This document shows positions 1-8,678 of a DNA stretch of 64,000 nt, in pieces. The stretch is from KBS50 sp042434095 (GTDB lineage: Bacteria; Actinomycetota; Actinomycetes; Mycobacteriales; Micromonosporaceae). Made by a program: the position numbers and the translations under genes. The notes under the pieces were generated by a model. That model did no database searches. It had not been told where the DNA came from and was given only the letters and a program-made list of their open reading frames with translations. The stretch lies in NCBI RefSeq assembly GCF_042434095.1, contig NZ_JBHLUE010000026.1:558001-622000 (forward strand), in the 5' to 3' direction. Positions within the stretch are counted from its first letter, which is position 1; the number at the start of each line of letters is the position of its first letter.

Positions 1-282
1 GCGCGGCCCGTTCGGTGGCCGCGGCGCCTCGATCGCGCGCTCGGAGGTGGTCAGGGCGGCGGGATCCGGCCACGCGCCCACGGGCCGCCGCTACCGGGTC
101 GGCGCAGGCCAGCCGGCCACCGCGCCTCCCGGCCCGGGATTGGGCGGCCCCGGCTCTGGGTACGGGCGGTGACACGGGCGACCGACCGGGGTCGCCGCTG
201 TGCTACGGAGCAGCTGGGCCGCCGTGGGTTCCACGCCCGTGATCCGGTCACCGGGTGGCCAGCTGGAGGGGGAAACCGCGCG
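1..282. other. Upstream region without a recognised gene
   Basis: Very GC-rich sequence before the first gene. Short open frames exist in several phases, but none has a ribosome binding site, a recognisable motif or a plausible composition. The purine run GGAGGGGGAAA near 264-274 serves the gene starting at 283. No clear promoter hexamers are seen. Confidence 0.4.
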
Positions 283-3200
283 ATGGGCGACGTCGAGCAT
301 CGGCCGCCGGCCGAGGGTGAGGTGTTCACCCTGGGCGGCGAGGTTGGTCGCGACCTGGCCGTGCTGGACTGGGCGGCCAGCCCCCTCGGGCCGCCGGCCG
401 GCTGGCCGCAGAGCCTCCGGACCGCGGTGAGCATCCTGCTGGCCTCGCGGTTCCCGATGTGGATGGCGTGGGGACCCGAGCTGACGTTCTTCTGCAATGC
501 GGCGTACCGGCGCGACACGCTGGGCCGGAAGTATCCCTGGGCCCTGGGCCGTCCGGCCAGCGAGGTGTGGGCGGAGATCTGGGGTGACATCGGCCCGCGG
601 ATCGACACCGTGCTCACCACCGGGGAGGCCACCTGGGACGAGGCGCTGCTGCTGTTCCTCGAGCGCTCCGGCTACCCGGAGGAGACGTACCACACCTTCT
701 CCTACAGCCCGTTGCGGGACGATGACGGGACGGCGGTGGGCATGCTCTGCGTCGTCAGTGAGGAGACCGAGCGGGTCATCGGGGAACGCCGGATGACCAC
801 GCTGCGGGATCTCGGTTCCGATCCGAGCGTGATCCGCACCGAGCAGGAGACCCTGGCCTTCTCCAGCCGGCAGCTCGCCGGCAACCGGCGCGACCTGCCG
901 TTCACCCTCACCTACCTGTTCGACGAGGACGGGTCCGCCCGGCTTGCGGGCTCGACCGGTGTTCCCGCCGGGCACCCGGCCGCGCCCGGCGCGCTGCGGT
1001 TGGATGAGCCCGGCGGCGTCTGGCCGACCGCGGCGGTGGCCCGCGGCGAGTCGGAGGTGGTGCAGCTCGACGGCGACGCGTTCGCCGAACTGCCCAGCGG
1101 GGACTGGCCGGACCCGCCGACCCAGGCCATGCTGGTGCCGCTGCTGCGCCAGGGCGACGCGCCGCACGGCTTCGTGGTGGCCGCGCTGAACCGGTACCGG
1201 CCGCTGGACGAGGGCTACCGGGGCTTCCTCGAACTGGCCGCCACCCACGTGGCCGCCGGGCTCGCGAGCGCCCGCAGCTACCAGGCGCAGCAGCGGCGGG
1301 CCGAGGAGCTGGCCGAGCTGGACCGGGCCAAGACCACGTTCTTCTCCAACATCAGCCACGAGTTCCGCACCCCCCTCAGCCTGATCATGGGACCGCTCGC
1401 GGAGCTGCGCGGCCGGCTCGACGGCGCCGACGGGTGGATGCGGGACGAGCTGGAGGCCATGCACCGCAACGGGCTGCGGCTGGGCAAGCTCGTCAACACG
1501 CTGCTGGACTTCTCCCGGATCGAGGCGGGCCGGATGCAGGCCCGCTACGAGCCGGTGGACCTCTCGGCCACCACCGCCGAGCTGGCCAGCGTCTTCCGTT
1601 CGGCCATCGAACGGGCCGAGCTGGGCTTCGAGGTGGACTGCCCGCCGCTGCCCGAACCGGTCTACCTGGACCGGGGCATGTGGGAGAAGGTCGTTCTCAA
1701 CCTGCTGAGCAACGCGCTCAAGTTCACCTTCGACGGCGGCGTCACGGTCACCGTGCGGGCCGACGGGCGGGACGCGGTGGTCACCATCGCCGACACCGGG
1801 ATCGGCGTTCCCGAGGCGGAGATGCCGCGGCTGTTCGAGCGGTTCCACCGGATCGAGAACACCCAGTCACGCTCGAACGAGGGCAGCGGGATCGGCCTGG
1901 CCCTGGTCAAGGAGCTCGTCGGCCTGCACGGCGGCACCATCACGGCGCACAGCGGCGTGCAGGAGGGCACCTCGTTCACCATCCGGCTGCCGTTCGGCAG
2001 CGCCCACCTGCCGGCCGACGCCCTCGCCCCGGCCGCCGACACCGGCGCCGTCTCCGCCACGGCCGATCCGTTCCTGCAGGAGGCCCTGCGGTGGCTGCCC
2101 GACGGCGCGGACGGGTCCGAGGCCGGCGGCGCGGACGGGTCCGCGGCCGGCGGCGCGGGCGAGGTCGAGGCGGGCGACCCGGGCCGGGCCGGGACCGGCG
2201 CGACCGAGGCCGCCAGCGCCACCCGTACGGAGCTGGGCGATCCGGACGGCCCGTACCGGACCGGCGCCGGCGCGGCGGCGCGGATCCTGATCGCCGACGA
2301 CAACGCGGACATGCGCGGTTACCTCACCCGGCTGCTGCGCTCGGCGGGCCACCGGGTGACCGCGGTGGTCGACGGCCAGGCCGCGCTGGAGGCGGCCCGG
2401 GCGGAGGGTCCGGAGCTGATCGTCAGCGACGTCATGATGCCGCGCATGGACGGGCTGCAGCTGGTGGCCGCGCTGCGCGCCGATCCCCGCACGATGAGCA
2501 CGCCGGTCCTGCTGCTGTCCGCGCGTGCCGGTCAGGAGGCGGCGATCGAGGGACTCGACGCGGGCGCGGACGACTACCTGGTCAAGCCGTTCCTGGCCGG
2601 CGAACTGCTGGCCCGGGTGCGGGCGAACGTCGAGCTGGCCCGGCTGCGCAGCCATCACGCCCGCTGGCGGACCGCGCTGGTGGACTCGTTGCAGGAGGCG
2701 TTCTTCGTCTGCGACGAGGACGGCGCGGTCATCGAGATCAACCCGAAGTTCACCGACATCCTCGGCTACGGCCCCGAGGGGCTGCCCTATCCGGCCGTCC
2801 AGCCGTGGTGGCCGGCCAGCGAGGATGACCCCGAGGCCCACCAGCAGGTGGTCGACGCGTTCGCCCTGCTGCTCAACCAGCAGCACGGCGCGTACACCGT
2901 GCCGGTGACCCACCGCGACGGGCACCGGCTGTGGGTGGCGGCCGCGTTCAACCAGGTCGAGGACCCGGACACCGGCCGCCGCGTCATCGTCGGAACGCTG
3001 CGCGACGTCACCACCGAGCACTACGCCGTGCAGCGCGACACCGCGGTGGCCGCGCTCAGCCTCCGGCTGGCCCGGGCGGAGAGCGTCCAGGACCTCCTGC
3101 CGGGCGTCCTCGACGAGCTGCGGGAGCTGTGGCAGCCTGCCTACGTGCTGGCCGCCGTCTTCCGGGGATCGAAGGCGCCCGTGGTCACCGGCACCGACCC

Positions 3201-4533
3201 GGGGCTGCGCTGGGAGGGCCTGACCCAGGAGCGGCGGCGGATCCTCACCGCGCTGCGGGACGGTCCGCCGCTCACCCCGGCCACCGACCGTACGGCGGGC
3301 ACGGGCATCGCGCTGGAACATCCGGACGGCACCATGGTGATCTGGATCGAGGGGGGCAGCACCCGGCCGTTCACCTCGGAGGACGAGACGCTGCTGGCGC
3401 TGCTGGCCGGGCACCTCGGGCAGGGCCTGCACCGCCTGCACCAGATCGACCAGCAGCGCGAGACCGCGCTGGCCCTGCAACGCGCCATCCTCGGCCCGGC
3501 GCAGCTGCCGCTGGGCTTCGCGGTGCGGTACGAGCCGGCCACCCGGCCGCTGAAGGTGGGCGGCGACTGGTATGACACGGTCGAGCTGCCGGACGGTCGG
3601 ATCGGCATCGTGGTCGGCGACTGCGTCGGCCACGGCCTGCGCGCGGCCACCGTGATGGGCCAGCTGCGCAGCGCCTGCCGGGCGCTGCTGCTGCAGGACA
3701 CCACGCCGGCCCAGACGCTGCTGGCGCTGGACCGGTTCGCCGCCGCGCTGCCGGGCGCGGCCTGCGCGACGGTGTTCTGCGGCGTGCTCGATCCGGCCAC
3801 CCGGAAGCTGTGCTATTCCAGCGCCGGCCACCCACCCGCGATCGTGGCCCACCCCGACGGCAGCACCCTGCTGCTCGACCAGGGGCACTCGCGGCCGCTC
3901 GCGGTCAACCGGGGGGTGGACCGCCCGCAGGCGGAATGCTTCCTGCCGCCGCGGGCCACCCTCCTGCTCTACACCGACGGGCTGGTCGAGCGCCGCCGCC
4001 GGCCGTTGACGGACGGGGTGGCCGAGGTCGTCGCGGCCATCCAGGCCGGCCGGACCGCTCCCATCGAGGAGCTCGCGGGCGACGTGCTGGCCCGGCTCAC
4101 CCCGCCGGGCGGCTACGACGACGACGTGGCGCTGCTGGTCTATCGCCATCCCGAGCCGCTGGAGTTCGAGTTCCCCGCCGAGGCGACCCGGCTGGCCAAG
4201 GTCCGCAGCGAGCTGCGCGGCTGGCTGGGCCGGTGCGGGCTGGACCCCGGCACGGTGCAGAACCTGCTGGTGGCCGCCGGCGAGGCGTGCGCCAACGCCA
4301 TCGAACATGGCCACAGCAACAGTCCCGGTGGCCGGATCCGGCTGCGGGCCAGCGCCACCGCCGACGACGTCCACCTCACCATCATCGACAGCGGCCGCTG
4401 GAAGCCGCCGCGGCCCGAGGCCAACTCCCGGCGGGGTCGCGGTCTCCTGCTGATGCGGGCGATGATGCAACGGGTCACCATCACCACCGGCACCACCGGG
4501 ACCACCGTCGACATGCAGGCAAGGATTTCCTGA
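283..4533 (+). CDS. Hybrid sensor kinase / receiver / PP2C phosphatase / anti-sigma kinase
   Basis: A 1,416-residue signalling protein. In order it shows a PAS-like segment (about 15-170), a GAF-like segment (175-350), HisKA with SHEFRTP (H359), a HATPase with N-box and DTGIG and GSGIGLAL glycine boxes (about 470-560), a receiver with phospho-acceptor D716 in VSDVMMP, a second PAS (about 795-920), a second GAF, an RsbU/SpoIIE-type PP2C phosphatase (GGDWYD, GDCVGHG; about 1080-1280) and an RsbW-like HATPase (EACANAIEHGH; about 1290-1415). It should combine two-component sensing with control of an anti-sigma antagonist. The start at 283 is chosen because a GGAGGGGG ribosome site precedes it; the frame is open upstream to 169. 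Its stop overlaps the start of the STAS gene, so the two are coupled. The region between receiver and first kinase is a low-complexity Ala/Gly/Asp linker. Domain calls are confident; the sigma factor controlled is unknown. Confidence 0.93.
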   Translation: MGDVEHRPPAEGEVFTLGGEVGRDLAVLDWAASPLGPPAGWPQSLRTAVSILLASRFPMWMAWGPELTFFCNAAYRRDTLGRKYPWALGRPASEVWAEIWGDIGPRIDTVLTTGEATWDEALLLFLERSGYPEETYHTFSYSPLRDDDGTAVGMLCVVSEETERVIGERRMTTLRDLGSDPSVIRTEQETLAFSSRQLAGNRRDLPFTLTYLFDEDGSARLAGSTGVPAGHPAAPGALRLDEPGGVWPTAAVARGESEVVQLDGDAFAELPSGDWPDPPTQAMLVPLLRQGDAPHGFVVAALNRYRPLDEGYRGFLELAATHVAAGLASARSYQAQQRRAEELAELDRAKTTFFSNISHEFRTPLSLIMGPLAELRGRLDGADGWMRDELEAMHRNGLRLGKLVNTLLDFSRIEAGRMQARYEPVDLSATTAELASVFRSAIERAELGFEVDCPPLPEPVYLDRGMWEKVVLNLLSNALKFTFDGGVTVTVRADGRDAVVTIADTGIGVPEAEMPRLFERFHRIENTQSRSNEGSGIGLALVKELVGLHGGTITAHSGVQEGTSFTIRLPFGSAHLPADALAPAADTGAVSATADPFLQEALRWLPDGADGSEAGGADGSAAGGAGEVEAGDPGRAGTGATEAASATRTELGDPDGPYRTGAGAAARILIADDNADMRGYLTRLLRSAGHRVTAVVDGQAALEAARAEGPELIVSDVMMPRMDGLQLVAALRADPRTMSTPVLLLSARAGQEAAIEGLDAGADDYLVKPFLAGELLARVRANVELARLRSHHARWRTALVDSLQEAFFVCDEDGAVIEINPKFTDILGYGPEGLPYPAVQPWWPASEDDPEAHQQVVDAFALLLNQQHGAYTVPVTHRDGHRLWVAAAFNQVEDPDTGRRVIVGTLRDVTTEHYAVQRDTAVAALSLRLARAESVQDLLPGVLDELRELWQPAYVLAAVFRGSKAPVVTGTDPGLRWEGLTQERRRILTALRDGPPLTPATDRTAGTGIALEHPDGTMVIWIEGGSTRPFTSEDETLLALLAGHLGQGLHRLHQIDQQRETALALQRAILGPAQLPLGFAVRYEPATRPLKVGGDWYDTVELPDGRIGIVVGDCVGHGLRAATVMGQLRSACRALLLQDTTPAQTLLALDRFAAALPGAACATVFCGVLDPATRKLCYSSAGHPPAIVAHPDGSTLLLDQGHSRPLAVNRGVDRPQAECFLPPRATLLLYTDGLVERRRRPLTDGVAEVVAAIQAGRTAPIEELAGDVLARLTPPGGYDDDVALLVYRHPEPLEFEFPAEATRLAKVRSELRGWLGRCGLDPGTVQNLLVAAGEACANAIEHGHSNSPGGRIRLRASATADDVHLTIIDSGRWKPPRPEANSRRGRGLLLMRAMMQRVTITTGTTGTTVDMQARIS

Positions 4534-4835
4534 TGACCGCGCCGCTGACCCTCACCACCGGCAGCCGTTCCGACGGCGCCACCGTGCTGGCCGTTGTCGG
4601 TGAGATCGACATGAGCAACGTGGACACCTTCGCGGCGGCCCTGACCGACGCGGCCGCCCGGGCCGGAGAGGCCCAGTTCGTGGTGGACCTCACCCGGGCG
4701 GAATACATCGACAGCGCCGGCCTGGCCGCGCTGTTCGCGCACACCGACCGGCTGCGGATCGTGGCCACCCCGCTGCTGGCGCCGGTGCTGACCGTCTCCG
4801 GCCTGTCGGACCTCACCCAGGTGCTCCAGCGGTAA
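4533..4835 (+). CDS. STAS-domain anti-sigma factor antagonist
   Basis: A 100-residue single STAS domain of RsbV/SpoIIAA type. The hallmark DSAGLA loop is present near residue 70, and its Ser is the usual phosphorylation site. Members bind an RsbW-like anti-sigma kinase when dephosphorylated, releasing a sigma factor. The start overlaps the stop of the preceding hybrid kinase (TGATG), so the phosphatase and kinase modules and their likely substrate are made together. No other anti-sigma or sigma gene is adjacent, so the target sigma factor must be elsewhere. Length is normal for the family. Confidence 0.9.
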   Translation: MTAPLTLTTGSRSDGATVLAVVGEIDMSNVDTFAAALTDAAARAGEAQFVVDLTRAEYIDSAGLAALFAHTDRLRIVATPLLAPVLTVSGLSDLTQVLQR

Positions 4836-4916
4836 CCCTCGTCCTCCTCGCGCGGCGCTGGCCGGCATGTGATACCAAGGTGCCCCGTACGGCTGTCATA
4901 TCTTTCGGGGGAGCTG

Positions 4917-5297
4917 ATGTCACCGCACCGGGACTCGACCCGGCCGCCCGCCTTTCTCGCCGCGGCGGTCTCGGCCTTCCTGGCCACCGGGCTCGCCGGC
5001 TGTGGCAGCGGCCGGTCGGACCGGTACGTCAACTGCATCGACCGCAACGGCCGGGTGGTCGACCCGGCGTTCTGCGAGGACCGCTCGTCCGCGTACTGGT
5101 ACTACCTCGCCTCCCGGCGCTACGGCGTCGGGTCGAGCGTGCCCGGCGACTACACCCGGACCCGGATCAACCCGTCGGACCAGGCGGCGCGGGCGGCGGC
5201 CGGGATGCCGAAGACCGGCAACGTGGGCGGCACCAAGATCAGCAGCGGGGGATTCGGCAAGGGCAGCAGCAGCGGTCACCACGGGGGCGGCAGCTGA
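4917..5297 (+). CDS. Small secreted lipoprotein, YjfM/YgiB-like by context
   Basis: A 126-residue protein with a short basic N-terminus, a hydrophobic stretch and a lipobox ending in LAGC, so it should be a lipoprotein acylated at about Cys26. The mature part carries two cysteines in a CIDRNGRVVDPAFC segment, Tyr-rich sequence, and a Gly/Ser/His-rich tail. I chose the ATG at 4917, preceded by GGGGGAG; the frame also offers a GTG at 4869. Its stop overlaps the start of the ATP-grasp gene. In enterobacteria a small DUF1190-type protein precedes the same kind of ATP-grasp gene (ygiB-ygiC, yjfM-yjfC), so an analogous role in the envelope is inferred from gene order. Direct sequence similarity is weak to my eye. 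Confidence 0.75.
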   Translation: MSPHRDSTRPPAFLAAAVSAFLATGLAGCGSGRSDRYVNCIDRNGRVVDPAFCEDRSSAYWYYLASRRYGVGSSVPGDYTRTRINPSDQAARAAAGMPKTGNVGGTKISSGGFGKGSSSGHHGGGS

Positions 5298-6619
5298 TGC
5301 TCGAACGACACCCGTGCCCGGGCCGCACCCTGTGGGAAGAGGCCATCAAGCAGGACGGCGTCGTCTACGCCGACACCTCCGTGGCGGACGGCGGCACGAT
5401 CTCCTACTGGGTGGAGAACGCCTACTATCAGGTGACCGAGCGGGACACCGAGGACCTCGCCGCGGCCTGTAACGAGCTGACCGCCATGCTGATCCAGGCC
5501 GGTGACCACATCATCGCCGAGAAGCTGTTCGACCGCCTCGGCATCCCGCCGTTCGCGGTGCCGGCCATCGTGCGCAGCTGGGCGGACGACGACCCGACCG
5601 GCTACCACCCCAGCGTGTACGGGCGGATGGACCTGCGCTGGGGCAACGACCCGGCCCTGCTGGCCCGGGACCCCACTCTCGCCCATCCCAAGCTGCTGGA
5701 ATACAACGCCGACACCCCCACCTGCCTGCCGGAGTCGACCGGGGCCCAGTGGAACTGGCTGCTGCTCAACCCCACCGTGCGCGGCGACCAGTGGAACAAC
5801 GCCTTCGAGGCGCTCGTCGCGGCCTGGCGCCGCAACCTCGAGCTGCTCGGAAAGCGGCGCAACCGGAAGGTGGAGACCGTCCACTTCGTCCATACGGCGG
5901 CCGAGGCGTCCGGCGAGGACCGGATGAACACCGCGCTGGTGGCCGCCGCGGCGGAGCAGGCCGGCTACCGGGTCAAGATGCAGTACATCGAGGACATCCG
6001 GCTGGAGACCCTCAACGAGTCGTACGCCATGCTGGACGCCGACACCCTCGCCCCGATGGGCAGCTTCCTGGACTCGGACGGCGAGCCGATGCGGGTGGTC
6101 TTCAAGCTCTACCCGTGGGAGTGGATGCTGGAGGAGCCGTTCGGCAAGACCGCCCTGTGGAGCCTGCAGCAGTCCGGCGGCACGGTGTGGGTGGAGCCGC
6201 CGTACAAGCTCATGTGGAGCAACAAGGGCATCCTGCCGGTGCTGTGGGAGCTGTTCCGCGACGATCCGGTGCGCAGCCGCTACCTGCTGCCGGCGTACTT
6301 CGAGGGCGACGAGCCGGCCGGCTTCCGCGACAACTGCGTACGCAAGCCGCTGTTCGGCCGCGAGGGCGGCAACGTCGCCGTGCTCCGCGACGGCGAGGTG
6401 GTCGTGCACAACGGCGGCGGGTACGGCGCCGAGGGGTACGTGCTGCAGGAGTTTGCCGAACTGCCCGTGTTCGAGGGCATCGGCGGCCCCTTCCACGCCC
6501 TGACCGGGGTGTGGATGATCGACAACGAGGCGGCCGGGCTCTGCTTCCGGGAGAGCAAGGGCCCGATCACCGACAACATGAGCTTCTTCGTCCCGCACGT
6601 GATCAAGGGCCTGGGGTAG
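5297..6619 (+). CDS. Glutathionylspermidine synthase-like ATP-grasp protein (YgiC/YjfC type)
   Basis: A 440-residue protein of the GSP_synth family, C-terminal amide-ligase half only, as in E. coli YgiC and YjfC. Recognisable segments include the N-terminal YWVENAYYQVT, the LLEYNADTPT block, and the distal FGREGGNV and YVLQEF blocks of the ATP-grasp core. The bifunctional E. coli Gsp enzyme has an extra amidase domain that is missing here. The family forms amide bonds using ATP, but actinomycetes make neither glutathione nor glutathionylspermidine, so the substrate is unknown; a peptide or envelope component is possible. It lies between a lipoprotein and a DUF350 membrane protein with almost no gaps, which fits a single operon. 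Confidence 0.88.
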   Translation: MLERHPCPGRTLWEEAIKQDGVVYADTSVADGGTISYWVENAYYQVTERDTEDLAAACNELTAMLIQAGDHIIAEKLFDRLGIPPFAVPAIVRSWADDDPTGYHPSVYGRMDLRWGNDPALLARDPTLAHPKLLEYNADTPTCLPESTGAQWNWLLLNPTVRGDQWNNAFEALVAAWRRNLELLGKRRNRKVETVHFVHTAAEASGEDRMNTALVAAAAEQAGYRVKMQYIEDIRLETLNESYAMLDADTLAPMGSFLDSDGEPMRVVFKLYPWEWMLEEPFGKTALWSLQQSGGTVWVEPPYKLMWSNKGILPVLWELFRDDPVRSRYLLPAYFEGDEPAGFRDNCVRKPLFGREGGNVAVLRDGEVVVHNGGGYGAEGYVLQEFAELPVFEGIGGPFHALTGVWMIDNEAAGLCFRESKGPITDNMSFFVPHVIKGLG

Positions 6620-6623
6620 AACG

Positions 6624-7493
6624 ATGTCGATCAGCGACAACCTGCCGGACGCGACCTGGACCGACTACGGCGTGGCGGCCGGCAAGATCGTCATCTTCGG
6701 TGTGCTGGTGGCGGCGCTCTGGTCGGCGGTGAACCGGGTGACCCGGTTCGACGACCACGAGCAGTTGTTCGTCCGGCACAACCGGTCGTACCTCATCCAG
6801 CGGTGCGGCCTGCTGATCGGCCAGGGCGTGGCCATGTGGCCGCTGCTCGGCTCGACCGGCCGGCCGTGGCCCGAGCTGGCCTGGGTGGCCGGCGGCGGCC
6901 TGTGGGCGGCCGCGCTGCTCGGGCTGCTGTGGCCGGTGCTGAACCGGCTGGTCGGGCACGGCGACATGACCGACCCGGCGGACCCGGTCGAGCAGTCCAC
7001 CAGCCTGGTCCGGGCCGGGTTCTTCGTGGCCAGCGGCGCGGTCATCGGGGCCGGCCTGAGCGGCAGCTCACCCTCGGTGGCGGTGGGCATCGCCGCCACC
7101 GTGGTGTTCACCCTCCTCGGCCTCGTGGTGCTGTACGCGGCGTACCGGCTCAACGGGGTGCTGCCGCAGTTCGACCGGTTGAGCCGGCACGTGGCCCGGG
7201 GCAACCTGGCCGCGGCGATCATCGCGGCGGGCTTCACCGTGGCGCTGGGCCTGGTGCTGCACAAGGCCATCGCCGGCGACTTCACCGGGTGGGGGAGCGG
7301 CCTGGCCGCCTTCGCCATGACGGCCGTGCTGGCCACCGCCGGCTTCTACCTGGTCAGCTGGCTGATGGACCGATTCATCATCACCAGCGCCACGCTGGCC
7401 GAGGTGGTCCGCACCGACCAGCGGCTCGCGGCCACGGCCACGGCCGCGCTGCTGGTCACGGTGGCCGCCGCGGTGGCCGCGCTGCCCGTCTGA
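6624..7493 (+). CDS. DUF350 / YjfL-type polytopic membrane protein
   Basis: A 289-residue integral membrane protein with about eight hydrophobic segments arranged as two similar halves, consistent with the duplicated DUF350 (UPF0719) fold of YjfL. It starts four bases after the ATP-grasp gene, so co-transcription is likely. In enterobacteria YjfL-type proteins also occur in operons with YjfC and YjfM, so the same trio is seen here. No function has been settled for the family. The link to a peptide-modifying ATP-grasp enzyme suggests envelope maintenance, which is inference. No signal peptide is separate from the first membrane helix. Confidence 0.82.
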   Translation: MSISDNLPDATWTDYGVAAGKIVIFGVLVAALWSAVNRVTRFDDHEQLFVRHNRSYLIQRCGLLIGQGVAMWPLLGSTGRPWPELAWVAGGGLWAAALLGLLWPVLNRLVGHGDMTDPADPVEQSTSLVRAGFFVASGAVIGAGLSGSSPSVAVGIAATVVFTLLGLVVLYAAYRLNGVLPQFDRLSRHVARGNLAAAIIAAGFTVALGLVLHKAIAGDFTGWGSGLAAFAMTAVLATAGFYLVSWLMDRFIITSATLAEVVRTDQRLAATATAALLVTVAAAVAALPV

Positions 7494-7554
7494 CCCGGCG
7501 TCCGTCGGGGGCGTCTGGTCGCCCCGCGTGCCGCGAGGCGGCGGCCCGGTCGCA

Positions 7555-7603
7555 CGGCCCGGGCCCGGGCCCGGTCGCGGCCGGGGCGGGCCGGGCCGGG
7601 CCG
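7555..7603. terminator. GC-rich self-complementary run between convergent genes
   Basis: Tandem GGGCCC-type runs on the left and GGGCC runs on the right of this stretch can pair into a strong GC hairpin. It lies between the end of the DUF350 gene and the end of the convergent dehydrogenase gene, where a bidirectional terminator would be expected. There is no T-tract, which is common in actinomycetes. The pairing is imperfect. Confidence 0.35.
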
Positions 7604-7607
7604 AGGG

Positions 7608-8678
7608 TCAGGGTGTGACCACGGTACGGGCGCCCTCGCCGCGGGCCATCCGGGCGAACGCCTCCGCGGCGCCGTCCAGGTCGGTCCGATCGGTGATCAG
7701 CGGAGCGAGGTCGAGGCCGCCGTCCAACACGGACCGGGCCAGGTCGGGCAGGTGCCGCTCCGGGTCGGACGAACCGTAGACCGAGGAGCGCAGCGTGCGG
7801 GCCGAGTGGAAGATCTCCAGCGCGCTCAGACCGACGACGTCGTCCCGGGCGCCCATGCCCACCACGGTGACCCGGCCGCCCCGCCGGGTCGCCCGCCAGG
7901 CGGTGCGGATCGTCTCGCCGCGCCCGACGCACTCCACCGCGTGGTCGACCCCGCGGCCCCCGGTGCGGGCCCGGACGGCCCGGCTGAGGGCGTCGTCGGC
8001 CGGCAGGAACTCGGTAGCGCCCGCGGCGACGGCCAGCCCGGCCTTGGCGGCCGAGGAGTCCACCGCGAGCACCGGGTCGGCGCCGGCCGCGCGGGCCGCG
8101 GACACCACCGCCAGACCCACCCCGCCGAGGCCGATCACCAGCACCGACTCGCCCGCGGCCACCGCGGCGGTCCGGCGTACCGCCCCCACTCCGGTGAGCA
8201 CCGCGCAGCCCAGCAGGGCCGCGTCGGCGAACGGCAGTTCGTCCGGGACCGGGATGACCGCCCGCGCCGGCACCACGACCTGCTCGGCCAGCGCGCCGAG
8301 GCCGAGCGTGACGTGCAGCTGCTCGCCCGCCGACGTGCGCCCCCGGGCCGCGGCCGGCGCCCCGGCACGCTCACACAGCCACGGCTCGCCGTGCCGGCAG
8401 AACCAGCAGTCGCGGCACGGCGGCGCCCAGTTCAGCACCACGTGCGTGCCCACCGGCAGCCCGACGCCGGCGCCGGCCTCCACCACGACGCCCGCCGCCT
8501 CGTGCCCGAGAACCAGCGGGTACGGCGGCGCCAGCGTGCCGTTCATCATCGACAGGTCGGAGTGGCAGACCCCGGCCGCCCGGATCGCCACCCGGACCTC
8601 CCCGGGGCCGGGGTCCGGCAGCTCGACGTCCTCGACCCGGGGTGTCCCGCCGACCTCCCTGGCTACCAGCGCCCTCAT
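7608..8678 (-). CDS. Zinc-dependent alcohol dehydrogenase (MDR family)
   Basis: A 356-residue medium-chain dehydrogenase. Catalytic zinc ligands are C38 in GVCHSD and H59-E60 in GHE. The structural zinc lobe has C88, C91, C94 and C102. A Rossmann GLGGVGL motif follows near residue 183. The expected activity is NAD-dependent oxidation of an alcohol to an aldehyde. The start overlaps the stop of the aldehyde dehydrogenase gene by four bases, so the pair forms an alcohol to aldehyde to acid route. Gene order puts ALDH first. Control by the nearby TetR protein is inferred from the operator at 10116-10136. Confidence 0.92.
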   Translation of the reverse strand: MRALVAREVGGTPRVEDVELPDPGPGEVRVAIRAAGVCHSDLSMMNGTLAPPYPLVLGHEAAGVVVEAGAGVGLPVGTHVVLNWAPPCRDCWFCRHGEPWLCERAGAPAAARGRTSAGEQLHVTLGLGALAEQVVVPARAVIPVPDELPFADAALLGCAVLTGVGAVRRTAAVAAGESVLVIGLGGVGLAVVSAARAAGADPVLAVDSSAAKAGLAVAAGATEFLPADDALSRAVRARTGGRGVDHAVECVGRGETIRTAWRATRRGGRVTVVGMGARDDVVGLSALEIFHSARTLRSSVYGSSDPERHLPDLARSVLDGGLDLAPLITDRTDLDGAAEAFARMARGEGARTVVTP

